DNA of 31,507 nucleotides from RGIG5579 sp045597125 (GCA_045597125.1 JAZODR010000048.1:1-31507); one strand, 5' to 3'; shown: positions 6,631 to 14,251, counted from the first letter of the stretch. The notes: generated by a model not told the origin, from the letters alone. Translations and numbers: made by a program.

Positions 6631-7257
6631 ATGCCTAACGTAAAAGTTTATGATATGGCAGGACAGGTTACCGGTGAAATCGCCCTTTCCGAGGAGCTCT
6701 TCGGCGCTGAGGTAAATAAGAGCGTATTGCACAGCGTTGTCCGCGCATATCTGATTAATCAAAGACAGGGTACTCAGTCTACCAAGACCCGCAGCGAAGT
6801 TTCCGGCGGCGGTAAGAAGCCCTGGAAGCAGAAGGGTACCGGTAGAGCTCGTCAGGGTTCCACCCGTTCTCCTCAGTGGACCCACGGCGGCGTAGCTTTG
6901 GGACCCAAGCCCCGCACCTTCCACGTTAGCGTGAACAAGAAGGTAAAGAGAATTGCTCTCAAGAGCGCACTCTCCGCAAAACTTGCTGATAATGAGATCC
7001 TCGTAGTTGAAGGCTTGAAGGCCGCTGAGTATAAGACCCGTCCTATGGCTCAGATGCTCCGTGCCCTTGATGCTGAGAGAAAGCCCCTTGTGGTACTTCC
7101 TGAAGTTGACAAAATGACCATTAAGAGTTTTGCCAATATTCCCGGTGCTACCACTTGCCAGGCAAACAACCTCAACGTATACCAGATCCTCAACCACAGA
7201 AAGCTCGTGATCTCCAAGGAATCCGTTGAAGTAATGGAGGAGGTATACAAGGCATGA
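6631..7257 (+). CDS. rplD: 50S ribosomal protein L4
   Basis: L4 lines the nascent peptide exit tunnel through its extended loop and in enterobacteria also represses the S10 operon by binding its leader. The 208-residue product shows the tunnel loop signature TRSEVSGGGKKPWKQKGTGRAR at about residues 50-70 and a typical globular domain. Its stop overlaps the rplW start (ATGA), so L4 and L23 translation are coupled. Confidence 0.98.
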   Translation: MPNVKVYDMAGQVTGEIALSEELFGAEVNKSVLHSVVRAYLINQRQGTQSTKTRSEVSGGGKKPWKQKGTGRARQGSTRSPQWTHGGVALGPKPRTFHVSVNKKVKRIALKSALSAKLADNEILVVEGLKAAEYKTRPMAQMLRALDAERKPLVVLPEVDKMTIKSFANIPGATTCQANNLNVYQILNHRKLVISKESVEVMEEVYKA

Positions 7258-7550
7258 AGACCGCTTATGATATTATTCTGAAGCCCGTAATCACCGAGGC
7301 TTCCATGGCTGCTACCGCAACCCAGAAGAAGTACACCTTCCGCGTTGCAAACGATGCGACTAAGATTGAGATCGCTCGCGCAGTTGAAGAATTGTTCAAG
7401 GTAGAAGTTAAGGCAGTAAATACTGTTTCTATGAAGGCTAAGTCCAAGAGAATGGGTTACCACGTTGGTAAGACCAGCGAATGGAAAAAGGCCATCGTTA
7501 CCTTGACCGAAAACTCCAAGACCATCGAGTTCTTCGATGGTATGATGTAA
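7254..7550 (+). CDS. rplW: 50S ribosomal protein L23
   Basis: L23 sits at the tunnel exit and is the docking site for Ffh and trigger factor. The 98-residue product has the conserved ILKPVITEASM opening and the KVEVKAVNTV and KKAIVTL stretches. It starts at an ATG that overlaps the rplD stop by 4 nt, with AGGAGG inside the end of rplD. Confidence 0.97.
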   Translation: MKTAYDIILKPVITEASMAATATQKKYTFRVANDATKIEIARAVEELFKVEVKAVNTVSMKAKSKRMGYHVGKTSEWKKAIVTLTENSKTIEFFDGMM

Positions 7551-7562
7551 GGAGGTATAAAA

Positions 7563-8393
7563 ATGGCTGTAAAGGTATATAAGCCTACTACCCCCGGTAG
7601 AAGAAATATGAGCGTGCAGGACTACTCCATGCTCACCAAGAAGGCGCCTGAAAAGAGCCTTCTCGAGCCCCTGAAGAAGCATTCCGGCCGTAACAACATG
7701 GGTCGCATTACCGTTCGTCATCACGGTGGCGGCAACAGAAGAAAGTACAGAATCATCGACTTCAAGCGTCAGACCGAAGGCGTAGCTACTGTTATCGCTT
7801 TGGAGTACGATCCCAACAGAACCGCGAATATCGCTCTCATTCAGTATGAGAACGGCAAGAAGAGCTACATTATCGCTCCTGTGGAACTGAAGGTTGGAGA
7901 TAAAATCTCCGCAGGTGCAGATTCCGATATTAAGCCCGGTAATGCACTTCCCATTGCGAACATCCCCGTAGGTACTATGATTCACAACATTGAGCTTTAC
8001 CCCGGTAGAGGTGCTCAGATGGTTCGTACCGCCGGCGCTATGGCACAGCTTATGGCGAAAGAGAATGGTATGGCTCAGGTGAGACTTCCTTCTTCTGAGG
8101 TAAGACTGGTTCGTTTGGATTGCATGGCAACCATCGGACAGGTAGGAAATCTCGAGCATGAGAACGTAAAGGTTGGTAAGGCAGGTAAGACCAGACACAT
8201 GGGTATCCGTCCTACCGTACGCGGTTCCGTTATGAACCCCTGCGACCACCCCCACGGTGGTGGTGAAGGTCGTTCTCCCATCGGTCGTCCCACTCCTGTT
8301 ACTCCTTGGGGCAAGCCCACTATGGGTTACAAGACCAGAAACAAGAAAGCGCGTACCAATAAGTTTATTGTGAAGCGCAAGAACGATCGCTGA
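7563..8393 (+). CDS. rplB: 50S ribosomal protein L2
   Basis: L2 supports subunit association and the peptidyl transferase region. The 276-residue product is of normal length and carries the family's hallmark C-terminal stretch MNPCDHPHGGGEGRSPIGR, with the conserved histidine near residue 229. It begins 12 nt after rplW with AAGGAGG upstream. The central beta-barrel shows GRNNMGRITVRHHGGG. Confidence 0.99.
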   Translation: MAVKVYKPTTPGRRNMSVQDYSMLTKKAPEKSLLEPLKKHSGRNNMGRITVRHHGGGNRRKYRIIDFKRQTEGVATVIALEYDPNRTANIALIQYENGKKSYIIAPVELKVGDKISAGADSDIKPGNALPIANIPVGTMIHNIELYPGRGAQMVRTAGAMAQLMAKENGMAQVRLPSSEVRLVRLDCMATIGQVGNLEHENVKVGKAGKTRHMGIRPTVRGSVMNPCDHPHGGGEGRSPIGRPTPVTPWGKPTMGYKTRNKKARTNKFIVKRKNDR

Positions 8394-8410
8394 GAGAGGA
8401 GAGAGTAAAT

Positions 8411-8686
8411 ATGTCCAGAAGCATTAAGAAAGGACCTTTCGTCCAAGAGAAACTTTTTGCAGCAATCGTTGAGATGAACAACAAGAACGAAAAGAAGGTT
8501 ATCAAGACCTGGTCCCGTTCTTCCACCATCTTCCCCGAATTTATCGGTCACACCATTGCTGTTTATGATGGCAGAAAGCATGTTCCGGTATATGTTACCG
8601 AGGATATGGTAGGCCACAAGCTGGGAGAGTTCGCTCTCACTCGTACCTTCAAGGGCCATTCCGGTTCTAAGGTCGCTAACAGCTAA
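8411..8686 (+). CDS. rpsS: 30S ribosomal protein S19
   Basis: S19 binds S13 in the 30S head and contacts the A-site finger. The 91-residue product starts MSRSIKKGPFVQEKL and contains TWSRSSTIFPEFIGHTIAVYDG and KLGEFALTRTFKGH, the family signature. The start ATG follows GAGAGGAGAG. Order rplB-rpsS-rplV is canonical. Confidence 0.98.
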   Translation: MSRSIKKGPFVQEKLFAAIVEMNNKNEKKVIKTWSRSSTIFPEFIGHTIAVYDGRKHVPVYVTEDMVGHKLGEFALTRTFKGHSGSKVANS

Positions 8687-8708
8687 TCTTAAAGGAGGAA
8701 ACTGACAA

Positions 8709-9068
8709 ATGAACGAAACGGCAAAGAAAAGAGCCGTGGCACACAGAAATGAAGTTCGGATTTCTCCGAGAAAAGTTCAGATCGTTCTTGACCTCATCAG
8801 AGGTAAGGATGCTGAGCTGGCAAAGGGAATTCTGAAGAACACTACCAAGAGTGCCGCAGAACCTATTTTGAAGATTTTGAATGAGGCAATTGCAAATGCC
8901 GAAAACAATTTCCAGATGGATAAAGAAAAGCTTTTTGTTGCTGAGTGCTATGTAACTCCCGGTACCACGCTGAAGAGAATTCAGCCCAGAGCACAGGGTA
9001 GAGCATTCCGCATCTACAAGAGAGCTTCTCACATTACCATCGCAGTAGAAGAGAAAGGAGGAAATTAA
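8709..9068 (+). CDS. rplV: 50S ribosomal protein L22
   Basis: L22 contributes a beta-hairpin to the exit tunnel next to L4 and is a known site of macrolide-resistance changes. The 119-residue product contains RISPRKVQIVLDLIRGK and the loop signature KRIQPRAQGRAFRIYKR. Its ATG follows AAAGGAGG at 8693-8700. It ends 3 nt before rpsC. Confidence 0.97.
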   Translation: MNETAKKRAVAHRNEVRISPRKVQIVLDLIRGKDAELAKGILKNTTKSAAEPILKILNEAIANAENNFQMDKEKLFVAECYVTPGTTLKRIQPRAQGRAFRIYKRASHITIAVEEKGGN

Positions 9069-9071
9069 GAG

Positions 9072-9845
9072 ATGGGACAGAAAGTAAATCCTCACGGCCT
9101 TCGTGTCGGTGTCATCAAAGATTGGGATTCCAGATGGTTTGCTAAGGATGAAGATTTCGGCGACACTCTTGTTTCCGACTACAAACTTAGAAAGTATCTG
9201 AAGGAAAAGCTGCAGGCTGCAGGTGTTCCCAAGATCGAAATTGAAAGAACCGTTTCTAAGGTTCGCGTTACCATTCATTGCGCTAAGCCCGGTATCATCA
9301 TTGGCCGTGGCGGTGCAGAAATCGAAAAGCTCCGCGCAGAGCTTGAAAAGATGCTGGGTAAGTCTGTTGCAGTTAACGTAGCAGAGGTTAAGCTCCCTGA
9401 TTTGAATGCTCAGCTGGTTGCTGAGAACATTGCCGGTCAGCTGGAAAGAAGAATTTCCTTCCGCAGAGCAGTAAAGCTTGCCATCGGCAGAACCATGCGC
9501 CTCGGCGCACGCGGTATTAAGGTATGCGGCTCCGGCCGTATCGGCGGTGCAGAAATTGCACGTACCGAGCATTACCATGAGGGTACCATTCCGCTGCAGA
9601 CGATCCGCGCTGACATTGACTACGGCTTTGCCGAAGCCAATACCACCTACGGTAAGGTTGGCGTTAAGATCTGGATCTACAGAGGTGAGGTTCTCCAGAC
9701 CGTAAATCGCACCAATCCCAGAAGACAGGACAACCGTCCCGACCGCCGTCCCCGTGGCGACAGAAAGCCCGGTGAGCGCAGAGGCGATCGCAGATTCAAC
9801 AACAATTCTTCCAGAGAAGGAGGACGCAGAAATGTTAATGCCTAA
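9072..9845 (+). CDS. rpsC: 30S ribosomal protein S3 with a basic C-terminal tail
   Basis: S3 forms part of the mRNA entry channel and helicase site. The KH motif GIIIGRGG lies at residues 74-81 and the C-terminal domain at about 120-210 includes RRAVKLAIGR and GRIGGAEIARTE. The protein is 257 residues, longer than the roughly 218 of Bacillus, because residues 212-257 form an Arg/Asn/Asp/Pro/Gly-rich tail. Tails of this kind occur in other Clostridia. The end of the gene contains the rplP Shine-Dalgarno and overlaps rplP by 14 nt, so tail codons also serve as translation signals for L16. Confidence 0.97.
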   Translation: MGQKVNPHGLRVGVIKDWDSRWFAKDEDFGDTLVSDYKLRKYLKEKLQAAGVPKIEIERTVSKVRVTIHCAKPGIIIGRGGAEIEKLRAELEKMLGKSVAVNVAEVKLPDLNAQLVAENIAGQLERRISFRRAVKLAIGRTMRLGARGIKVCGSGRIGGAEIARTEHYHEGTIPLQTIRADIDYGFAEANTTYGKVGVKIWIYRGEVLQTVNRTNPRRQDNRPDRRPRGDRKPGERRGDRRFNNNSSREGGRRNVNA

Positions 9846-10257
9846 GAGAGTCAAATATCGCCGCGTTCACCGTGGAAGATTGACCGGTAAGGCATATCGT
9901 GGCAACAAGGTTACCAATGGTACCTACGGTTTGATGGCATTGGAGCCCGCATGGGTTACCAGCAACCAGATCGAAGCTGCCCGTATTGCTATGACCCGTT
10001 ATATCAAGCGTGGCGGTCAGGTATGGATTAAGATTTTCCCCGATAAGCCCATTACAGAAAAGCCTGCTGAAACCCGAATGGGTTCCGGTAAAGGTTCTCC
10101 CGAGTACTGGGTTGCAGTTGTTAAGCCCGGCAGAGTAATGTTTGAAATGGATGGGATCAGCGAAGAGGTTGCTAAAGAAGCAATGCGTCTTGCGTCCCAC
10201 AAGCTGCCGATCAAGTGTAAATTCGTAACCAAGGAAGTTAAGGAGGATACACTGTGA
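9832..10257 (+). CDS. rplP: 50S ribosomal protein L16
   Basis: L16 binds near the A site and is needed late in 50S assembly. I start at ATG 9832, which gives the universal MLMPKRVKYRRVHRG opening and has GAAGGAGGA upstream; an upstream in-frame ATG would translate the rpsC tail in another frame. The 141-residue product has the GRMGSGKG-like stretch (here RMGSGKGSPEYWVAVVKPG). It overlaps rpsC by 14 nt and its TGA overlaps the rpmC start. Confidence 0.97.
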   Translation: MLMPKRVKYRRVHRGRLTGKAYRGNKVTNGTYGLMALEPAWVTSNQIEAARIAMTRYIKRGGQVWIKIFPDKPITEKPAETRMGSGKGSPEYWVAVVKPGRVMFEMDGISEEVAKEAMRLASHKLPIKCKFVTKEVKEDTL

Positions 10258-10466
10258 TGAAATTAAGTGAAATCAGAGAAATGACCATTGACGAGTTGAA
10301 TGCAGAGCTTGTTGCAAAGAAAGAAGAACTTTTCAACCTCCGCTTCCAGCACGCCATCAATCAGCTTGAAAATCCTCAGAAAATTGTGGAAGCGCGCAAG
10401 ACCATTGCCCGCATTATGACCGTGATTCGTGAGAATGAGCTCAAGGCTGATAACTCCGCACAGTAA
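10257..10466 (+). CDS. rpmC: 50S ribosomal protein L29
   Basis: L29 lies beside L23 at the tunnel exit. The product is about 69 residues: MKLSEIREMTIDELN, then LFNLRFQHAINQLENPQKI, the family motif. Two adjacent starts are possible, GTG at 10254 (overlapping the rplP stop, 7 nt from AGGAGG) and ATG at 10257 (10 nt from it). I prefer the ATG because it gives the usual MK start, but the difference is a single residue. Translation is coupled to rplP either way. Confidence 0.95.
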   Translation: MKLSEIREMTIDELNAELVAKKEELFNLRFQHAINQLENPQKIVEARKTIARIMTVIRENELKADNSAQ

Positions 10467-10485
10467 GTAAAGGAGATTGAAGAAC

Positions 10486-10740
10486 ATGGAAAGAAACCTG
10501 AGAAAGACCCGTGTAGGAAAGGTAGTCTCCAATGCAACCGATAAGACCATCGTTGTTGCCATCGAGGACAACGTAAAGCATCCGCTCTACAGCAAGATCA
10601 TCAAGAAGACCGTAAAGTTTATGGCTCACGATGAGAATAATGAGTGTGGTGTAGGCGATAAGGTTGAGATCATGGAAACCAGACCCCTTTCTAAGAATAA
10701 GAGATGGCGCCTTGTAAGAATCATCGAAAAGGCGAAATAA
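10486..10740 (+). CDS. rpsQ: 30S ribosomal protein S17
   Basis: S17 binds 16S rRNA early in assembly. The 84-residue product begins MERNLRKTRVGKVVS and contains KTIVVAIEDNVKHPLYSKIIKK and the ETRPLSKNKRWRLV motif. I use ATG 10486, preceded by AAAGGAG; the in-frame TTG at 10477 lies only one base after that site and adds three residues not typical of the family. Confidence 0.97.
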   Translation: MERNLRKTRVGKVVSNATDKTIVVAIEDNVKHPLYSKIIKKTVKFMAHDENNECGVGDKVEIMETRPLSKNKRWRLVRIIEKAK

Positions 10741-10762
10741 TCCGACCAGGAGGTAACGAAAA

Positions 10763-11131
10763 GTGATTCAGCAAGAAAGCAGAATGAAAGTCGCCGACAA
10801 TACCGGCGCAAAAGAACTGCTTTGCATCCGCGTACTGGGCGGTACCGGCAGACGCTATGCTGCAATTGGCGATGTTGTCGTTTGTGCAGTAAAGAAGGCG
10901 GCTCCCGGCGGTATGGTTAAGAAGGGCGACGTTGTGAAAGCAGTTGTTGTCAGAACCGTACAACCCACCCGCAGAAGCGACGGATCTTACGTTAGATTCG
11001 ACGAGAATGCAGCAGTCATCATCAAAGAAGACAAGAACCCCAGGGGAACCCGAATTTTCGGACCGGTTGCAAGAGAGCTTCGTGACAGAGATTATCTGAA
11101 GATCCTCTCCCTCGCTCCCGAAGTACTCTGA
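10763..11131 (+). CDS. rplN: 50S ribosomal protein L14
   Basis: L14 lies at the subunit interface and binds L19 and the silencing factor RsfS. The 122-residue product starts at a GTG (MIQQESRMKVADNTGAKE) with AGGAGG upstream; this is the family's conserved N-terminus, so the GTG start is secure. Typical blocks GDVVVCAVKKAAPGG and RGTRIFGPVARELR are present. An unusually long 87-nt spacer with a strong hairpin separates it from rplX. Confidence 0.97.
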   Translation: MIQQESRMKVADNTGAKELLCIRVLGGTGRRYAAIGDVVVCAVKKAAPGGMVKKGDVVKAVVVRTVQPTRRSDGSYVRFDENAAVIIKEDKNPRGTRIFGPVARELRDRDYLKILSLAPEVL

Positions 11132-11158
11132 TCTTGTCCCACTGAATGTAACATACTG

Positions 11159-11218
11159 AAAGGAGACAAGTGCTGAGCAATCTTTATCAGAAGGATTGTA
11201 GGCAGCACGCCTAAGAAT
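11159..11218 (+). promoter_or_regulatory. Hairpin and 14-codon mini-ORF between the rplX Shine-Dalgarno and start codon
   Basis: The only strong Shine-Dalgarno before rplX (AAAGGAGA, 11159-11166) is over 50 nt from the ATG at 11219. Between them is a two-part hairpin: GTGCTG (11170-11175) pairs with CAGCAC (11203-11208), and CAATCTT (11178-11184) pairs with AAGGATTG (from about 11190) through one G-U pair. The same bases encode a 14-codon frame from GTG 11170 to TAA 11212-11214, 4 nt before the rplX ATG. Folding would bring the Shine-Dalgarno closer to the start codon; alternatively the mini-ORF couples translation. Confidence 0.55.
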
Positions 11219-11560
11219 ATGAGTAACAAGCTTCACATTAAAAAAGGCGATACGGTCGTTTTGAATGTTGGCAGCTTTGACAACAAGTTCCAGAAGCCCG
11301 GCGAAGTTAAGACCGGCAAGGTTCTTGAGGTCAGCCCCAAGGAAGGCAAGGTAATCGTTGAGGGTATCAATATGGTTACCAAGCACGTGAAGCCCAGAAA
11401 GCAGGGCGAGACCGGCGGTATCGTAAAGGCTGAGGCACCCATCTACGCTTGTAAGGTCAGCGTTTACTGCCCCAAGTGTAAAAAGGGTGTCAGAACCAAA
11501 ATCAAGGAAGAAGACGGCAAGAAGATCCGCATTTGTGCAAAATGCGGTGCTGAGCTGTAA
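11219..11560 (+). CDS. rplX: 50S ribosomal protein L24, zinc-ribbon form with an expanded KOW loop
   Basis: L24 is an assembly initiator of the 50S subunit. The 113-residue product has the family core KEGKVIVEGINMVTKHVKPR and a C-terminal CxxC...CxxC pair (C84, C87, C106, C109), probably a zinc ribbon. The first KOW loop, usually a short basic GKDKGKxGKV turn, reads here as about residues 16-34 with NVGSFDNKFQKPGEVKTGKV, longer and less basic. The ATG has no adjacent Shine-Dalgarno; the nearest is beyond a hairpin at 11170-11208. No in-frame alternative start exists upstream before a stop. Confidence 0.95.
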   Translation: MSNKLHIKKGDTVVLNVGSFDNKFQKPGEVKTGKVLEVSPKEGKVIVEGINMVTKHVKPRKQGETGGIVKAEAPIYACKVSVYCPKCKKGVRTKIKEEDGKKIRICAKCGAEL

Positions 11561-11574
11561 GGGAGGATACTGAA

Positions 11575-12114
11575 ATGGCTAAAATGAAAGAATTTTATCG
11601 CAATGAAGTTGCTCCCGCTTTGATGGAGGAATTTAAGTATAAGAGCGTTATGCAGATTCCTAAGATCGACAAGATCGTGGTGAATGTAGGCGCTGGCGAG
11701 GCAAAGGAAAATGCAAAGGTTATCGATAACATTATCGACGATCTGTCTGCCATCACCGGTCAGAGAGCAGTTCCTACCTTCGCAAAGAAGTCCGTAGCAA
11801 ACTTTAAGATTCGCCAGGGTCAGAAGATCGGTGCAAAGGTTACCCTCAGAGGTGACATTATGTACGAATTCATTGATCGTCTGTTCCATGTGGCTCTTCC
11901 CAGAGTTCGTGACTTCAAGGGAATTAATCCCGACGCATTCGACGGACGCGGAAATTACTCTCTCGGTATTAAAGAGCAGTTGATCTTCCCTGAAATCGAG
12001 TACGATAAGATTGATAAGATCCGCGGTATGGATATTGTGTTTGTAACCACCGCCAACACCGATGAGGAAGCACGCAAGCTTCTGTCTCTCATGGGTGCAC
12101 CGTTCGCAAGATAA
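11575..12114 (+). CDS. rplE: 50S ribosomal protein L5
   Basis: L5 binds 5S rRNA and forms an inter-subunit bridge with S13. The 179-residue product contains the family blocks IVVNVGAGEAKENAKV, TGQRAVPTFAKKSVANFKIR and DFKGINPDAFDGRGNYSLGIKEQ. The ATG follows GGGAGGATAC. Position between rplX and rpsN is canonical for the spc operon. Confidence 0.98.
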   Translation: MAKMKEFYRNEVAPALMEEFKYKSVMQIPKIDKIVVNVGAGEAKENAKVIDNIIDDLSAITGQRAVPTFAKKSVANFKIRQGQKIGAKVTLRGDIMYEFIDRLFHVALPRVRDFKGINPDAFDGRGNYSLGIKEQLIFPEIEYDKIDKIRGMDIVFVTTANTDEEARKLLSLMGAPFAR

Positions 12115-12134
12115 GGTAAGGAGGAGAAAGAAAA

Positions 12135-12320
12135 ATGGCAAAGAAAGCAATGATCTTGAAGCAGCAGAAGAAGCAGAAGTATTCTACCAGAGAATATACC
12201 AGATGCAAGATCTGCGGCCGTCCCCATGCTTATCTTCGTAAATTCGGTATCTGCCGTATCTGCTTCCGCGAGCTGGCATACAAGGGTCAGATCCCCGGTG
12301 TCAGAAAGGCAAGCTGGTAA
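12135..12320 (+). CDS. rpsN: 30S ribosomal protein S14, zinc-binding type (S14Z)
   Basis: A 61-residue short S14 of the zinc-dependent class, with CKIC (C24, C27) and CRIC (C40, C43) around the conserved GRPHAYLRKFG loop. Zinc-free S14 paralogues are longer (about 89-101 residues) and lack these cysteines. The ATG follows AAGGAGGAG. A 69-nt spacer with a small hairpin (TGCGGC 12346-12351 with GCCGCA 12355-12360) lies between it and rpsH. Confidence 0.97.
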   Translation: MAKKAMILKQQKKQKYSTREYTRCKICGRPHAYLRKFGICRICFRELAYKGQIPGVRKASW

Positions 12321-12389
12321 GAAACCGGCAGAATCTGTATTCAAGTGCGGCTTTGCCGCAAACTAAATGCAATCAGGAGGAAAATTGTA

Positions 12390-12788
12390 ATGCAAATTTC
12401 AGATGTTATTGCTGATATGCTCACTCGTATCAGAAATGCAAATGCTGCAAAGCATGAAAGTGTTGATATCCCCAACTCCAATATGAAGAGAGCAATTGCT
12501 CAGATTCTGTTGGACGAAGGTTATATCAAGAATTTTGAGATTGTGGACAACGGAAATCAGGGTATCATTCGCGTAACCCTGAAGTACGGTCCCAACAAAC
12601 AGCGCATCATTCAGGGCATTCGCAGAGTGTCCAAACCCGGTCTTCGTATCTACGCTAGCTGCGAAGAGATCCCTCAGGTTATGCACGGTCTCGGTGTTGC
12701 CATCGTTTCCACTTCCAAGGGCATCATGACTGACCGCGCTGCAAGAAAAGCAAACGTTGGCGGCGAAGTACTCGCTTTCGTTTGGTAA
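12390..12788 (+). CDS. rpsH: 30S ribosomal protein S8
   Basis: S8 organises the 16S central domain and in E. coli represses the spc operon. I start at ATG 12390, which gives the family N-terminus MQISDVIADMLTRIRNA and has AGGAGG at 12375-12380; a longer in-frame extension would cover the spacer hairpin. The 132-residue product ends with the conserved STSKGIMTDRAARKANVGGEVLAFVW signature split around residues 107-132. Confidence 0.97.
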   Translation: MQISDVIADMLTRIRNANAAKHESVDIPNSNMKRAIAQILLDEGYIKNFEIVDNGNQGIIRVTLKYGPNKQRIIQGIRRVSKPGLRIYASCEEIPQVMHGLGVAIVSTSKGIMTDRAARKANVGGEVLAFVW

Positions 12789-12803
12789 GGGAGGGTAAAG
12801 AAT

Positions 12804-13340
12804 ATGTCAAGAATTGGACTTAAGCCCATCGAGATCCCCGCAGGTGTAAAGGTAACCGTAAACGGTTCTACCGTTACTGTTCAGGGTCCTAAGGGCACTC
12901 TCACCAGAGATATTCATCCTTTGATGCAGATCGAAGTAGGCGCTAACGAAGTTTTGGTTAAGCGTCCCAACGATGAGAAAGAAGCAAAGAGCCTTCACGG
13001 CCTTTCCCGTACTCTCGTTGCAAATATGGTAGAAGGCGTCACCAACGGCTACAAGAAGGAGCTTGAGATTAGTGAAGGCGGTTACCGTGTTGCTAAGAAG
13101 GGTAACCAGATTGTTATGAACCTGGGCTTCTCTCACGACGTTGTTATGACCGAAGAAGACGGCATCACTTTCGAGGTACCCGATGCAAACCACGTGAATG
13201 TTTGCGGTATTGATAAGCAGAGGGTTGGTCAAGTTGCTGCTGAACTCAGAGGCAAACGTCCTCCCGAACCCTATCTGGGCAAGGGTATCAAGTATGTTGG
13301 CGAGCGTATTCGCCGCAAATCCGGTAAGGCCGGCAAATAA
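12804..13340 (+). CDS. rplF: 50S ribosomal protein L6
   Basis: L6 stabilises the factor-binding region of the 50S subunit. The 178-residue product starts MSRIGLKPIEIPAGVKV and ends with GKRPPEPYLGKGIKYVGERIRRKSGK, the C-terminal family signature. Two tandem L6 folds are expected from the length. AGGGAGGG precedes the ATG. Confidence 0.98.
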   Translation: MSRIGLKPIEIPAGVKVTVNGSTVTVQGPKGTLTRDIHPLMQIEVGANEVLVKRPNDEKEAKSLHGLSRTLVANMVEGVTNGYKKELEISEGGYRVAKKGNQIVMNLGFSHDVVMTEEDGITFEVPDANHVNVCGIDKQRVGQVAAELRGKRPPEPYLGKGIKYVGERIRRKSGKAGK

Positions 13341-13358
13341 GGAAAGGAGTGGAATAGT

Positions 13359-13718
13359 ATGGTTTCTCGCGTTGATACGAATAAAAAGCGTATTAAAAGA
13401 CATAAAAGAGTTCGTTCAAAGATTTTCGGAACTGCACAGAAGCCGAGACTTTGCGTTTTCAGATCTCTCAAGAACATCTACGCTCAGGTGATTGATGATG
13501 AAAACGGTAAGACTCTTGCCTCCGCTTCCTCTCTTGATAAGGAATTCAATCAGTATGGCGGCAACAAAGAAGCCGCAAAGCTTGTGGGTCAGGCAGTTGC
13601 AAAGGCTGCTCTTGAAAAGGGCATTACCGATGTAGTGTTCGACCGTGGCGGTTACATTTTCCACGGACGTGTTCAGGAGCTTGCAGAAGGCGCCCGCGAA
13701 GCTGGTTTAAAATTCTAA
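13359..13718 (+). CDS. rplR: 50S ribosomal protein L18
   Basis: L18 brings 5S rRNA to the large subunit with L5. The 119-residue product has a basic N-terminal tail (KKRIKRHKRVRSKIFGTAQKPRLCV region) and ends with FDRGGYIFHGRVQELAEGAREAGL, typical of the family. The start ATG follows GGAAAGGAG. It ends 13 nt before rpsE. Confidence 0.97.
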   Translation: MVSRVDTNKKRIKRHKRVRSKIFGTAQKPRLCVFRSLKNIYAQVIDDENGKTLASASSLDKEFNQYGGNKEAAKLVGQAVAKAALEKGITDVVFDRGGYIFHGRVQELAEGAREAGLKF

Positions 13719-13731
13719 GGGAGGAAATGAT

Positions 13732-14235
13732 ATGGCACAGAAAATTGATGCGGCTACTCTCGATTTGAGAGAAGACGTTGTTTACACCAAAAGCGTTTCC
13801 AAAACCGTAAAAGGCGGTCGTGTCCGCAAGTTCTCCGCTCTGGTTGTAGTAGGCGACGGACAGGGTCACGTAGGCTACGGCCTCGGAAAGGCTTCCGAGC
13901 GTCCCGAAGCAGTCCGTAAGGGCGTTGAGGACGCAAAGAAAAACATGATCGAGGTTTCCATGAAGGGTACCACGATTCCCCACGAGATCGTCGGCATTTT
14001 CGGCGCAGGTCGCGTTCTTCTCAAGCCCGCTCCCAAAGGTACTGGTATTATTGCCGGCGGCAAGGTGAAGAGTGTTCTGCAGCTGGCCGGTATTTCCGAC
14101 ATCCGTGCTAAGTGCTTGGGTACCAATAACCCCGGTAACGTTGTGAAAGCAACCTTCGAGGGACTGCGCGCTCTCCGCTCTGCTCAGGAAGTAGCAGCAA
14201 TGCGTGGCAAGACTCCCGAGGAAATTCTGAACTGA
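13732..14235 (+). CDS. rpsE: 30S ribosomal protein S5
   Basis: S5 contributes to translational accuracy with S4 and is a target of spectinomycin resistance changes. The 167-residue product shows the double-stranded-RNA-binding-like N-domain (VSKTVKGGRVRKFSALVVVGD) and the C-domain with LLKPAPKGTGIIAGGKVKSVL and AGISDIRAKCLGTNNP. GGGAGG precedes the ATG. Confidence 0.98.
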   Translation: MAQKIDAATLDLREDVVYTKSVSKTVKGGRVRKFSALVVVGDGQGHVGYGLGKASERPEAVRKGVEDAKKNMIEVSMKGTTIPHEIVGIFGAGRVLLKPAPKGTGIIAGGKVKSVLQLAGISDIRAKCLGTNNPGNVVKATFEGLRALRSAQEVAAMRGKTPEEILN

Positions 14236-14251
14236 ACGAGGAGGAGAAACA

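Noticed and set aside
7050..8255. Long minus-strand open frame (401 codons) across rplD-rplW-rplB
   Set aside because: It spans three well-identified ribosomal genes on the other strand, has low-complexity Ser/Leu/His/Asn-rich translation, no ribosome binding site and no homology pattern. Strong codon bias in the sense genes keeps the antisense frame open.
8676..9854. Minus-strand open frame (392 codons) across rplV-rpsC
   Set aside because: Antisense shadow of highly expressed genes, crossing a gene boundary with no protein-family features.
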